From positions 1-34,891 of the forward strand of contig JAGWYY010000002.1 in the NCBI GenBank assembly GCA_018969105.1: 34,891 nt of DNA, given 5' to 3'. This document shows, piece by piece, positions 1-9,477 of this stretch. The stretch is from Acidobacteriota bacterium (lineage in GTDB: Bacteria; Actinomycetota; Thermoleophilia; Miltoncostaeales; Miltoncostaeaceae). Under the pieces are notes generated by a model. The model worked only from the letters and a program-made list of their open reading frames with translations, did no database searches and was not told the origin of the DNA. Position 1 is the stretch's first letter, and every line of letters begins with the position of its first letter. The position numbers and the translations under genes are program-made.

Positions 1-1259
<1,259 letters not shown>

Positions 1260-2954
1260 TCAGGCTCGGCGCGCGAGGAGCTCCTGGGCGTGCCCACGGG
1301 CTGCGGAGTCGCCGGGGGCCGACCCGAGCATGCGGCAGATCTCATCGACGAGGGCCTCGCCCTCCACCGACTCGATGGTGGTGATGGCCCGGCCGTCGTC
1401 GGCCGCCCCCTTCACCAGGCGGTAGTGGCGGTCGGCCACCGCAGCCACCTGGGGCAGGTGGGTGATCACCAGCACCTGCCGGCCCAGGGCCATCTCGGCG
1501 AGCCTCTCGCCCACCACCGCGGCCGTCACGCCCCCGATGCCGGCATCGACCTCGTCGAACACCCACGCCACCCCGGGGTCGGCCGCCGCCGCCACGGCGT
1601 GCAGCGCGAGCAGTACCCGCGACAGCTCGCCGCCGGATGCCGCCTCGGCCAGCGGGGCCTCGGGCAGCCCGGGATTCGCCCGCATCACGAGCGACACCCG
1701 ATCGCGCGGCACCTCGGCGTCGTCGGAGGAGACCTCCACGCGCAGCGTGGCCCCCGCCATGGCCAGGTCCTGCAGGGCCGCCTCCACAGCAGATGCCAGT
1801 CGCGGGGCGGCGTCCTCCCGCATGCCCCGCAGCTCGCCCGCGGCAGCGATGGCATGACCCAGCAGGGCATCCCGTTCCGCGGCGATGGCGTCGTCACCCG
1901 ACACGCCCGTGGCCAGGGCATCGAGCGCCGTCCGGGCCTCCTCGGCACGGGCGATCACGGCGTCGGTGCCCGGGCCGTAGCGCCGCGAGAGGGCGTCATA
2001 GCGGGACAGGCGCTCCTCCACCCAGTCGAGGCGCCCGGGCTCGGCTCCGAGGTCGTCGGCATAGCGGCGCACGCCGATGAGGGCCTCCTGCAGCGCGGCC
2101 TCGCCCGAGGCGAGGTCGGCGAGCACATCCTTGAGTGACGGGTCGAGCTCGGCCGCCTGCTCGATCGCGCGCATGGCCTTCCCCGCGGCGGTGAGGGCGC
2201 CCCCCTCGGCACCGCCGCCCTCGCCGTCGAGCAGCGCGATGGCCGTGGCCGCGGCACCCGCCAGGCGCTCGGCATGGGCCAACCGCGCGCGCTCGGCGAG
2301 CAGGGCCTCCTCCTCGGCCACGTCGGGACCCACCTCGTCAACGTCGGCCACCAGGGCCTCCAGGGCCTCGCGCTCGCGCTCGGCGCGCTCACGGCGCTCG
2401 CGGGCCTCCTCCACCTGCCGGTCGAGCTGGGCGAGGCCCCGGCGCAGGCCGCGCAGGCGGGCCTCGAGGGCCACCGCATCCGGCCCGGCGAAGGCATCGA
2501 GGATCGCCATCTGCGCGGCGGGACCCACGAGCCGGCGCTGCTCGTGCTGGCCCGAGAACCGCACGAGCGCTCCCACGAACGCCGCCACGCCCTCACGCGA
2601 GGCCACCTGGCCGTCCACGAGGGCACGGGCGCGCCCCTCCGCGGGCACGCGGCGGGCCACCACCACCTCGGCGTCGTCCTCGGCGAGCTCGCGCACCTGC
2701 TGGGCGGGGTCGTCGGGATCGAGGGAGTCCCAGAAGCCCTCGGGCACGGCCACGGTGGCCTGCACGAGCGCATGCTTGGCGCCCGGGCGCACCGCCTTGG
2801 CATCGGCCTGCCCGCCGGCCAGCAGGCCCAGCGCCTGCGCCACCACGGTCTTGCCCGCCCCGGTCTCGCCTGTGATGGCCGTGAGCCCCTCCACGGGCTC
2901 GATGTGCGCCCGCTCGATCACGACGAGGTCGCGGATCTCGATCTCCCGGATCAC
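1260..2954 (-). CDS. recN: DNA repair protein RecN
   Basis: VIREIEIRDLVVIERAHIEPVEGLTAITGETGAGKTVVAQALGLL... with ...ASGGELSRVLLALHAVAA...VFDEVDAGIGG...QVLVITHLPQVAA. GTG start at 2954; the ORF-track N-terminal extension lies over nadK out of frame. Confidence 0.95.
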   Translation of the reverse strand: MIREIEIRDLVVIERAHIEPVEGLTAITGETGAGKTVVAQALGLLAGGQADAKAVRPGAKHALVQATVAVPEGFWDSLDPDDPAQQVRELAEDDAEVVVARRVPAEGRARALVDGQVASREGVAAFVGALVRFSGQHEQRRLVGPAAQMAILDAFAGPDAVALEARLRGLRRGLAQLDRQVEEARERRERAEREREALEALVADVDEVGPDVAEEEALLAERARLAHAERLAGAAATAIALLDGEGGGAEGGALTAAGKAMRAIEQAAELDPSLKDVLADLASGEAALQEALIGVRRYADDLGAEPGRLDWVEERLSRYDALSRRYGPGTDAVIARAEEARTALDALATGVSGDDAIAAERDALLGHAIAAAGELRGMREDAAPRLASAVEAALQDLAMAGATLRVEVSSDDAEVPRDRVSLVMRANPGLPEAPLAEAASGGELSRVLLALHAVAAAADPGVAWVFDEVDAGIGGVTAAVVGERLAEMALGRQVLVITHLPQVAAVADRHYRLVKGAADDGRAITTIESVEGEALVDEICRMLGSAPGDSAARGHAQELLARRA

Positions 2955-2973
2955 GCCGCCTCCGCCGGGTGCC

Positions 2974-3867
2974 TCATGGGCGGCCGAACTTCTCCCGGTA
3001 GCGGCGGAAGAAGGAGGACTCGGGGAAGATCGCCAGGTGCACCTCCTCGCCGCCGAGCCCCACGGTGATGGAGCGCCCGGGCGGCAGCGCGGCGATGCGC
3101 ACGCCGTCGGCCAGCACGTCGCAGTCGCCGACGATGGCCGAGTTGGTGACCGTGAGCTTCTCGTCGGCCGCGAGGATGAGCGGCCGGGTGTCGAGGTGGT
3201 GCGCGGCGATGAACGACAGCACGAAGCACTTGACGCGCCACGACACCGTGGGGCCACCCGCCGCGAGGTTGTACGCGGTGGACCCCACCGGCGTGGAGCA
3301 GATGAGCCCGTCGCAGCGCACGGTGGCCACCGGCTCACCGGACACCGAGTACGAGAGGTCGGCCAGGCGTGACTCGCCGCCGCGGAGGAAGGCCAGGTCG
3401 TTCACGGCCTGCAGGGTGCCCTCACTCCACTCCGCTTTGAGCGACGGCAGGCCCAGGGTGATGTAGTCGCCGTCGAGCGCCCGGGTGACGCCGCGCTCGA
3501 GGTCCGACTGCTCCACGCTGGCGAGGAATCCCACCCGGCCGAAGTTCACGCCCAGCACCGGCGCGCCGGTCGTGGCCTCGCGCGAGAGCGCGCGCAGGAT
3601 GCTGCCGTCCCCGCCCAGCACCAGCACGAGGTCGGACCCATCCCCGCGCAGATCCGTGGGCTCCATGATCGTTCGCTCGGCGAGCGGCGGGTGCTTCGCG
3701 GCCTCCTCGGCCGTGGCGGCCACCTCCACCCCGCGGGCGTCGAGGATGGAGATGAGCGTGGGCATCACCCCGGCCGTCACCTCGGCGGCGCCGTGGGTGA
3801 GCACGAGCACGCGCTCCGCGCGTGCCCCGGCGACCTCGCTGATGGGGCGGTACGGGGGCACCGTCAC
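2974..3867 (-). CDS. nadK: NAD kinase
   Basis: VLVLGGDGSILRALSREATTGAPVLGVNFGRVGFLASVE...DGLICSTPVGSTAYNLAAGGP...; GTG start overlaps tlyA stop. Confidence 0.95.
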   Translation of the reverse strand: MTVPPYRPISEVAGARAERVLVLTHGAAEVTAGVMPTLISILDARGVEVAATAEEAAKHPPLAERTIMEPTDLRGDGSDLVLVLGGDGSILRALSREATTGAPVLGVNFGRVGFLASVEQSDLERGVTRALDGDYITLGLPSLKAEWSEGTLQAVNDLAFLRGGESRLADLSYSVSGEPVATVRCDGLICSTPVGSTAYNLAAGGPTVSWRVKCFVLSFIAAHHLDTRPLILAADEKLTVTNSAIVGDCDVLADGVRIAALPPGRSITVGLGGEEVHLAIFPESSFFRRYREKFGRP

Positions 3868-4658
3868 GCGCCCTCCGCCACGGCCGCCGCAACCACCGCC
3901 TGCAGGTCCACGGGGTCGCCCGGTGCGTCCGGGCCGAGGGCGAGCAGGAACACCTCGCGGTTTCCCTTGGGGCCGGGAGTGCCGCTGTCGGCGGCGCCCG
4001 CCACCCGGCCGCCCGACTGCGCCATGGCATCGGCCACGCGCATCACGGCGTCGTGGCGCAGGGCAGGGTCACGCACCACTCCGCCGGAGCCCACGTTTTC
4101 CCGCCCCACCTCGAACTGCGGCTTCACCATGACGAGGGCACGGTACGCCGGTGACAGGCATCGCGCCACCGCGGGCCACACGAGGGCCGACGAGATGAAC
4201 GAGACATCCATCACCGCGAGGTCGGGCACGCGGGGCAGCATCGTCGGCACGAGGGCCCGGGCGTTGGTGCGATCGAGCACGTCCACGCGCGGGTCCTCAC
4301 GCAGCGACCAGGCCAGCTGGCCGTAGCCCACGTCCACGGCGATCACGCCGGCCGCGCCCCGGCGGAGCAGCACGTCGGTGAACCCGCCGGTGGACGCCCC
4401 GACATCCAGCGCCTGCGCGCCGGCCACGTCGATGCCCAGACGATCCAGCGCATGGTCGAGCTTGAGGCCGCCGCGCGACGCGAACTCCGGCCCCGCGTCC
4501 ACCTCGATCGCGGCGTCCTCGCCCACCTGGTGGCCCGGCTTGACGTCTGCCCGGCCGTCCACGCGCACGCGCCCAGCCATGACGGCCGCCTGGGCGCGCG
4601 CCCGTGACGGGAAGAGCCCCCGCTCCACCAGGGCGGCGTCGAGTCGCTGCCGGGCCAC
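3864..4658 (-). CDS. tlyA: TlyA-family rRNA 2'-O-methyltransferase / hemolysin-like
   Basis: VARQRLDAALVERGLFPSRARAQAAVMAGRVRVDG (S4 domain) then LDVGASTGGFTDVLLRRGAAGVIAVDVGYGQLAW. Confidence 0.93.
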   Translation of the reverse strand: MARQRLDAALVERGLFPSRARAQAAVMAGRVRVDGRADVKPGHQVGEDAAIEVDAGPEFASRGGLKLDHALDRLGIDVAGAQALDVGASTGGFTDVLLRRGAAGVIAVDVGYGQLAWSLREDPRVDVLDRTNARALVPTMLPRVPDLAVMDVSFISSALVWPAVARCLSPAYRALVMVKPQFEVGRENVGSGGVVRDPALRHDAVMRVADAMAQSGGRVAGAADSGTPGPKGNREVFLLALGPDAPGDPVDLQAVVAAAVAEGA

Positions 4659-4664
4659 GGGCGG

Positions 4665-4670
4665 ATCGTA
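4665..4670 (-). promoter_or_regulatory. Candidate -10 TACGAT, 6 nt before tlyA GTG (leaderless)
   Basis: Minus strand TACGAT-ccgccc-GTG. Confidence 0.5.
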
Positions 4671-4689
4671 GCCGCGCAGATGGCGACGC

Positions 4690-4709
4690 CCGGCGCACGT
4701 TCGCGCCGG
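4690..4709 (-). terminator. 7-bp GC hairpin downstream of dxs
   Basis: ccggcgc (4690-4696) - acgttc - gcgccgg (4703-4709); no U-tract. Confidence 0.4.
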
Positions 4710-4719
4710 AAGCCGCGCG

Positions 4720-6612
4720 TCAGCGCGCCGCGCGCTCCCCCAGCGCCACAAGCGCCGCGTGGGCTGCGGCGGCGGGCGTCACGCCCGCATCGGAGAGCAG
4801 CAGCTCGCGCCGGCCGTGCTGGATGAACTCATCCGGGATCCCGATGCGCTCGATGCGTGCCGGGCCGTCGCCGATCACCTCGAGCACCGCGCTGCCGAAG
4901 CCGCCCTCGAGCACGTGGTCCTCGATCGTCACCACCACGTCGTGGGTGCGCGCGAGCTCCGCGAGCAGCTCTGCATCGATCGGCTTCGCGAAGCGCGCAT
5001 TCACCACCGTGGGCCGCACGCCGAGTTCCTCCGACACGATGCCGGCGGCGTCCAGCGCCACCTGCACCCCGTAGCCGTAGCCCACCAGGGCCACGCCCGA
5101 GCCATCCTCCAGCACCTCGGCCCGGCCCACCTCGAGCACCTCCGGGCGCTCGGGGAGCACCACGCCGGTGCCTGCACCGCGCGGGTAGCGGAAGGCCGAC
5201 GGGCCGTCCAGGCGCAGCGCCGTGTGCAGCATGTGCACGAGCTCGGCCTCGTCCATCGGCGCCATCACCACCATGCCGGGGATCGACCGCATGTAGGCGA
5301 TATCGAACACGCCGTGGTGCGTGGGGCCGTCGTCGCCCACGAGGCCGCCGCGGTCGATGGCGAAGATGACGGGCAGCCCCTGCAGGGCGATGTCGTGGAC
5401 GATCGGGTCGTACGCGCGCTGCAGGAAGGTGGAGTAGATCGCGCACACGGGCCGGTAGCCGGCGATGGCCAGCCCGCCGGCGAACACCACGCCGTGCTGC
5501 TCGGCGATGCCGACGTCGTAGGTGCGCTCGGGGAAGCGCGCGAGCATGTGGTTGATGCCCGTGCCCTTGAGCATGGCGGCGGTGATGCCCACCACGCGCG
5601 GGTCGGCCTCGGCCTCCTTCACGAGGGCCTTTCCGAACACCTCGGTGTAGGCGGGCGGGCCCGGTGCGGCGGGCTTGGCAGCCCTGCCGCTCTCCACGGC
5701 GAATGGGCCGGAGCCATGCATGGCCTCGCCGTCCTCCTCGGCCGGGCCGTACCCGCGGCCCTTGTCGGTGTGCACGTGCAGCAGCACCGGGCGGTCGCTG
5801 TCGGCGGTCTTCTGCAGCGCCCGGCGCATGGCCTTGATGTCGTGCCCGTCGATGGGGCCCATGTAGGCGAAGCCGAGGGCCTCGAACAGCTGGCCGGGCA
5901 CGAACAGGGCCTTCGTGGCGCTCGAGAGCGAATGCCCGAGGTCGTTCATGCCCGGGATGAGCCCGAGGCCCTTCTCGATCTCATGGCGCACCTTGGTGAG
6001 CATGGGGTCGAGCCGGGCCTTCTGCAGCGCGCCCGCGAAGGCGCCGACGTTCTGCGAGATGCTCATGCCGTTGTCGTTCAGCACGACCGTGATGGGCGAC
6101 CCCAGATGTCCGGCGTGGTTCATGGCCTCGTAGGCCATGCCGCCCGTCATCGCGCCGTCGCCGATCACCGCGACGATGCGCCGGTCGCGACGGCCCGTCA
6201 CGCGCATGGCCTCGGCAAGCCCGACGGCGTACGAGATGCTCGTGCTCGCGTGGCCCGCGCCCATGACGTCGTGCTCGCTCTCCTCCCGGCGCAGGAAGCC
6301 CGAGATGCCCTCGTACTGGCGCAGCGTCCCGAAGTCGCCGAGGCGCCCCGTGAGCAGCTTGTGCCCGTAGGCCTGATGCCCGACGTCCCAGAGGATGCGG
6401 TCGCGCGGGGAGTCGAGCTCGGCGTGCAGCGCCAGGCTGAGCTCCACCGTGCCGAGGCTCGAGCCCAGGTGGCCGCCGGTCTGCGAGACGGTGTCGATGA
6501 TGGCGCGGCGCATCTCGGCCGCCAGGGCCTCGAGCTGCGCATCATCCATGTCGTGGAGCTGCCCGGGGCCGTCGAGCGACGCCAGCAACGGATACGAGGA
6601 GTCGTTGATCAC
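4720..6612 (-). CDS. dxs: 1-deoxy-D-xylulose-5-phosphate synthase
   Basis: ...LGSSLGTVELSLALHAELDSPRDRILWDVGHQAYGHKLLTGR...GDGAMTGGMAYEAMNHAG...LNDNGMSISQNVGA...; GTG start at 6612. Confidence 0.97.
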   Translation of the reverse strand: MINDSSYPLLASLDGPGQLHDMDDAQLEALAAEMRRAIIDTVSQTGGHLGSSLGTVELSLALHAELDSPRDRILWDVGHQAYGHKLLTGRLGDFGTLRQYEGISGFLRREESEHDVMGAGHASTSISYAVGLAEAMRVTGRRDRRIVAVIGDGAMTGGMAYEAMNHAGHLGSPITVVLNDNGMSISQNVGAFAGALQKARLDPMLTKVRHEIEKGLGLIPGMNDLGHSLSSATKALFVPGQLFEALGFAYMGPIDGHDIKAMRRALQKTADSDRPVLLHVHTDKGRGYGPAEEDGEAMHGSGPFAVESGRAAKPAAPGPPAYTEVFGKALVKEAEADPRVVGITAAMLKGTGINHMLARFPERTYDVGIAEQHGVVFAGGLAIAGYRPVCAIYSTFLQRAYDPIVHDIALQGLPVIFAIDRGGLVGDDGPTHHGVFDIAYMRSIPGMVVMAPMDEAELVHMLHTALRLDGPSAFRYPRGAGTGVVLPERPEVLEVGRAEVLEDGSGVALVGYGYGVQVALDAAGIVSEELGVRPTVVNARFAKPIDAELLAELARTHDVVVTIEDHVLEGGFGSAVLEVIGDGPARIERIGIPDEFIQHGRRELLLSDAGVTPAAAAHAALVALGERAAR

Positions 6613-6618
6613 GCTGCC

Positions 6619-6624
6619 AGTGTA
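6619..6624 (-). promoter_or_regulatory. Candidate -10 TACACT, 6 nt before dxs GTG (leaderless)
   Basis: Minus strand TACACT-ggcagc-GTG. Confidence 0.6.
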
Positions 6625-6657
6625 CGGCCGGTTCCTGCGATGGCGGCGCCGAGCGGG

Positions 6658-6663
6658 CACACT
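6658..6663 (+). promoter_or_regulatory. Candidate -10 CACACT, 6 nt before acetolactate decarboxylase ATG (leaderless)
   Basis: CACACT-tccggc-ATG; divergent to the dxs -10 in a 57-nt intergenic region. Confidence 0.4.
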
Positions 6664-6669
6664 TCCGGC

Positions 6670-7446
6670 ATGGCGATCGACCCCGAGCTCGTGCGGGCAC
6701 TGCACCTGGTGTCCGAGGACCGCCGCGGCGCCGCTGTCGATGCCGCAGCCGCGCATCACGTGTTCCAGACCTCCACGATCGCCGCGCTCATGGACTCCCG
6801 CTACGACGGCGACCTCACCGTGGGCGAGGTGATGGCGCACGGCGACCTCGGGCTCGGCACGCTGGCCGGCCTCGATGGCGAGCTCATCATCGTGGACGGC
6901 CAGGCGCACGTGGGGCGCACCGACGGCTCGCTCTCCCCGGTCGATCCGGGCACCACCACGCCCTTCGCCGTGGTCACGCCATTCGCGCCGGGTGACCCCG
7001 TCGAACTCGGCGAGATGGATCACCGCGCGCTCCTGGCACGGCTCGATTCGCTGGCGCCTGCGACGGTGTCAGCCGTGCGCATCGAGGGGCGCTTCCGGCG
7101 CCTGCACCTGCGCAGCGTGCCGCGGCAGCAGAAGCCCTACCCCCCGCTCGACGTGGTGGTGACCGAGCAGGCCGAGTGGGAGGCGCATGACCTCGACGCC
7201 GTGGTGGTGGGCTTCCGGTTCCCGAGCGAGGCCGCGGGCCTCGAGGTGCCGGGCTGGCACCTGCATGCGATGGCGCGCGACCTCTCCACCGGCGGGCACG
7301 TGCTCGAGGCCGACATCGCATCGGGGCGCGCGTGGATGGACGCCACCGACGAGGTGCACGTGGAGCTTCCCCCGGGCGTGGAGATGACCGGTGCCGACGC
7401 CGCGATGCGCGCGGGCATCGAGAAAGCCGAGACCACGCCCGACTAG
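6670..7446 (+). CDS. budA: Alpha-acetolactate decarboxylase
   Basis: QTSTIAALMDSRYDGDLTVGEVMAHGDLGLGTLAGLDGELIIVDG...VRIEGRFRRLHLRSVPRQQKPYPPL...GFRFPSEAAGLEVPGWHLHAMARDLSTGGHVLEADI; family motifs RSVPxQxKPYxPL and HLH...GGHVL intact. Confidence 0.92.
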   Translation: MAIDPELVRALHLVSEDRRGAAVDAAAAHHVFQTSTIAALMDSRYDGDLTVGEVMAHGDLGLGTLAGLDGELIIVDGQAHVGRTDGSLSPVDPGTTTPFAVVTPFAPGDPVELGEMDHRALLARLDSLAPATVSAVRIEGRFRRLHLRSVPRQQKPYPPLDVVVTEQAEWEAHDLDAVVVGFRFPSEAAGLEVPGWHLHAMARDLSTGGHVLEADIASGRAWMDATDEVHVELPPGVEMTGADAAMRAGIEKAETTPD

Positions 7447-7706
7447 GCCGGCTCGTCCTCCGAGAGGCCGTCCGGCACGAATGCCCCGGGGGCCGGGTCA
7501 CCGATGCGAGGCACGTCGCCGCGTGCCTCGGCCTCGGCCTCGGCGATGGCGCGGGGGATGATCTCGACGACGGCGGCCGACAGGTCGGATGCCTGCCGCG
7601 CGAGCTCCTCGATCTCCGCAGCCGGGCGGTCAACGGCCTGCGCGATGCGATGGGAGAGCTCCTCGAGGCGGCGCGTGGCCTGCTCGAGCTCGGCACGGGC
7701 GCTCAT
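7443..7706 (-). CDS. Small coiled-coil-like protein, possibly a divergent exonuclease VII small subunit
   Basis: 88 codons: MSARAELEQATRRLEELSHRIAQAVDRPAAEIEELARQASDLSAAVVEIIPRAIAEAEAEARGD...; ATG overlaps nusB stop (ATGA). XseB resemblance is weak. Confidence 0.6.
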   Translation of the reverse strand: MSARAELEQATRRLEELSHRIAQAVDRPAAEIEELARQASDLSAAVVEIIPRAIAEAEAEARGDVPRIGDPAPGAFVPDGLSEDEPA

Positions 7707-8116
7707 GCGGCCGCCTCCGCGTTCTCGCGCGCCACCCGCCCGAGCACGCCGTTCACGAACTTCGGGGCCTCCGCGGCGCACCACTTCTTCGCCATCTCCA
7801 CGGCCTCGTCGATGGCCACCGGCACCGGCACGTCGCCGGTGCCCAGCTCGTACACGGCCACGCGCAGGATGTTGCGCTCGAGGGGCGCGATGCGGTCGGC
7901 GGTCCAGCCGTCGGCGCACTCGGTGATGCGGCGATCGATCACGCTGCGATCGGCCTCCACGCCGTCCACCAGGGCCTGCGTGAACGGGTCGTCGGCGTGC
8001 TCGCCGGCGTGAAGGGCGTTCTCCACCAGCTCGGGCACGGGCAGGCCCGTGACATCGCGCTGGTAGAGCAGGATCACCGCCTGGCGGCGTGCCTGCCTGC
8101 GGGATACCTCGCCCAT
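7703..8116 (-). CDS. nusB: Transcription antitermination factor NusB
   Basis: MGEVSRRQARRQAVILLYQRDVTG...IAPLERNILRVAVYELGTGDVPVPVAIDEAVEMAKKWCAAEAPKFVNGVLGRVAR. Confidence 0.94.
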   Translation of the reverse strand: MGEVSRRQARRQAVILLYQRDVTGLPVPELVENALHAGEHADDPFTQALVDGVEADRSVIDRRITECADGWTADRIAPLERNILRVAVYELGTGDVPVPVAIDEAVEMAKKWCAAEAPKFVNGVLGRVARENAEAAA

Positions 8117-9477
8117 CAGTGCGAGCCGCCGCCCATCGACGGCAGGAACTCGGCGCGCTCCGTGAGGTACGCCGTGGTGTAGCGACCCGAGCCGAACACC
8201 TCCTCCCGCGAGATCTCCTCGAGCAGGGGCAGCGTGGTGGGCACGCCCTCCACGATGCTCTCCGACAGCGCCCGCTGCATGCGGGCCACCGCCCGCGGGC
8301 GGTCGGGCGCCCACACGCACAGCTTGGCGATGAGCGAGTCGTAGTAGGGCGGCACGTAGCCGCCGGTGCGGCAGAAGGTGTCCACGCGCACGCCCGGGCC
8401 CGAGGCCAGCTGGAACAGGCCCAGCCGGCCCGCCGCCGGGCGGAAGTCGAAGGCCGGGTCCTCGGCGTTCACCCGGCACTCGATGGCATGCCCGTTCGGC
8501 TCGATGCGGCCGGTGCGCGAGAGCACCTGGCCGTCGGCGATGCGCAGCTGCTCGGCCACGATGTCCATGCCGCTCACCAGCTCGGTGACCGGGTGCTCCA
8601 CCTGCAGGCGGGCGTTGAGCTCGAGGAAGTAGAAGTCGCCCTTGGCGTCGACCAGGAACTCCAGCGTGCCGGCCGACTTGTAATCCCAGGCCCTGCAGGC
8701 GCGCTCGGCCGCGGCGTGCAGGCCCTCGCGCGTGCGGTCGAGCAGGTTCGGGGCCGGCCCCTCCTCCACCACCTTCTGGTGGCGGCGCTGGATCGAGCAC
8801 TCGCGGTCGCCCACGATGAGCACGCCGCCGAGGCCATCGGCGAGCACCTGCACCTCCACGTGGCGCGCGCCCTCGAGGAGCTTCTCCACGTACATCGAGC
8901 CGTCGCCGAAGGCCGCCAGGGCCTCCTGCGATGCGCTCTCGAACGCGCGCTCGAGCTCGTCGGGGCCGTCGACGCGCCGCATGCCGCGCCCGCCGCCGCC
9001 GGCCGACGCCTTGAGCAGGATCGGGTACCCGGCGTCCTCGGCCGATGCCATGGCGGCAGCCACGTCGGTGACCCCGCCCTCCGACCCGCCCAGCACGGGA
9101 AGGCCGGCCTCGACGGCGGCCTCCTTGGCCTGGATCTTGTCGCCCATGCGGCGCATCACCCCGGGGTCGGGGCCCACGAAGCGGATGCCATTGCGCGCGC
9201 ACTCCGTGGCGAACTCCGGGTTCTCCGACAGGAACCCGTAGCCGGGGTGCACCGCATCGCAGCCGGTCACCTCGGCGGCGCCGATCACGTTGCGCATGTC
9301 GAGGTACGACTCCCGTGCGGGCGGCGGCCCGATGCACACGGCCTCGTCGGCCATCTCCACGGCGGGGGTCTGGGCGTCGGCCGTGGAGTACACGGCCACG
9401 GTCGGGATGCCCATCTCCCGGGCGGTACGGATGACGCGCACGGCGATCTCGCCGCGGTTGGCGACGAGCAGCTTCAC
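8116..9477 (-). CDS. accC: Biotin carboxylase (acetyl-CoA carboxylase subunit)
   Basis: VKLLVANRGEIAVRVIRTAREMGIPTVAVYSTAD...HPGYGFLSENPEFA...KASAGGGGRGMR...GDRECSIQRRHQKVVEE...FLELNARLQVEHPVTELVSGMDIV. GTG at 9477. Confidence 0.96.
   Translation of the reverse strand: MKLLVANRGEIAVRVIRTAREMGIPTVAVYSTADAQTPAVEMADEAVCIGPPPARESYLDMRNVIGAAEVTGCDAVHPGYGFLSENPEFATECARNGIRFVGPDPGVMRRMGDKIQAKEAAVEAGLPVLGGSEGGVTDVAAAMASAEDAGYPILLKASAGGGGRGMRRVDGPDELERAFESASQEALAAFGDGSMYVEKLLEGARHVEVQVLADGLGGVLIVGDRECSIQRRHQKVVEEGPAPNLLDRTREGLHAAAERACRAWDYKSAGTLEFLVDAKGDFYFLELNARLQVEHPVTELVSGMDIVAEQLRIADGQVLSRTGRIEPNGHAIECRVNAEDPAFDFRPAAGRLGLFQLASGPGVRVDTFCRTGGYVPPYYDSLIAKLCVWAPDRPRAVARMQRALSESIVEGVPTTLPLLEEISREEVFGSGRYTTAYLTERAEFLPSMGGGSH

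Noticed and set aside
4759-6669. Long N-terminal extension of the 895-aa ORF before acetolactate decarboxylase
   Set aside because: Antisense to dxs; family similarity begins only after ATG 6670.
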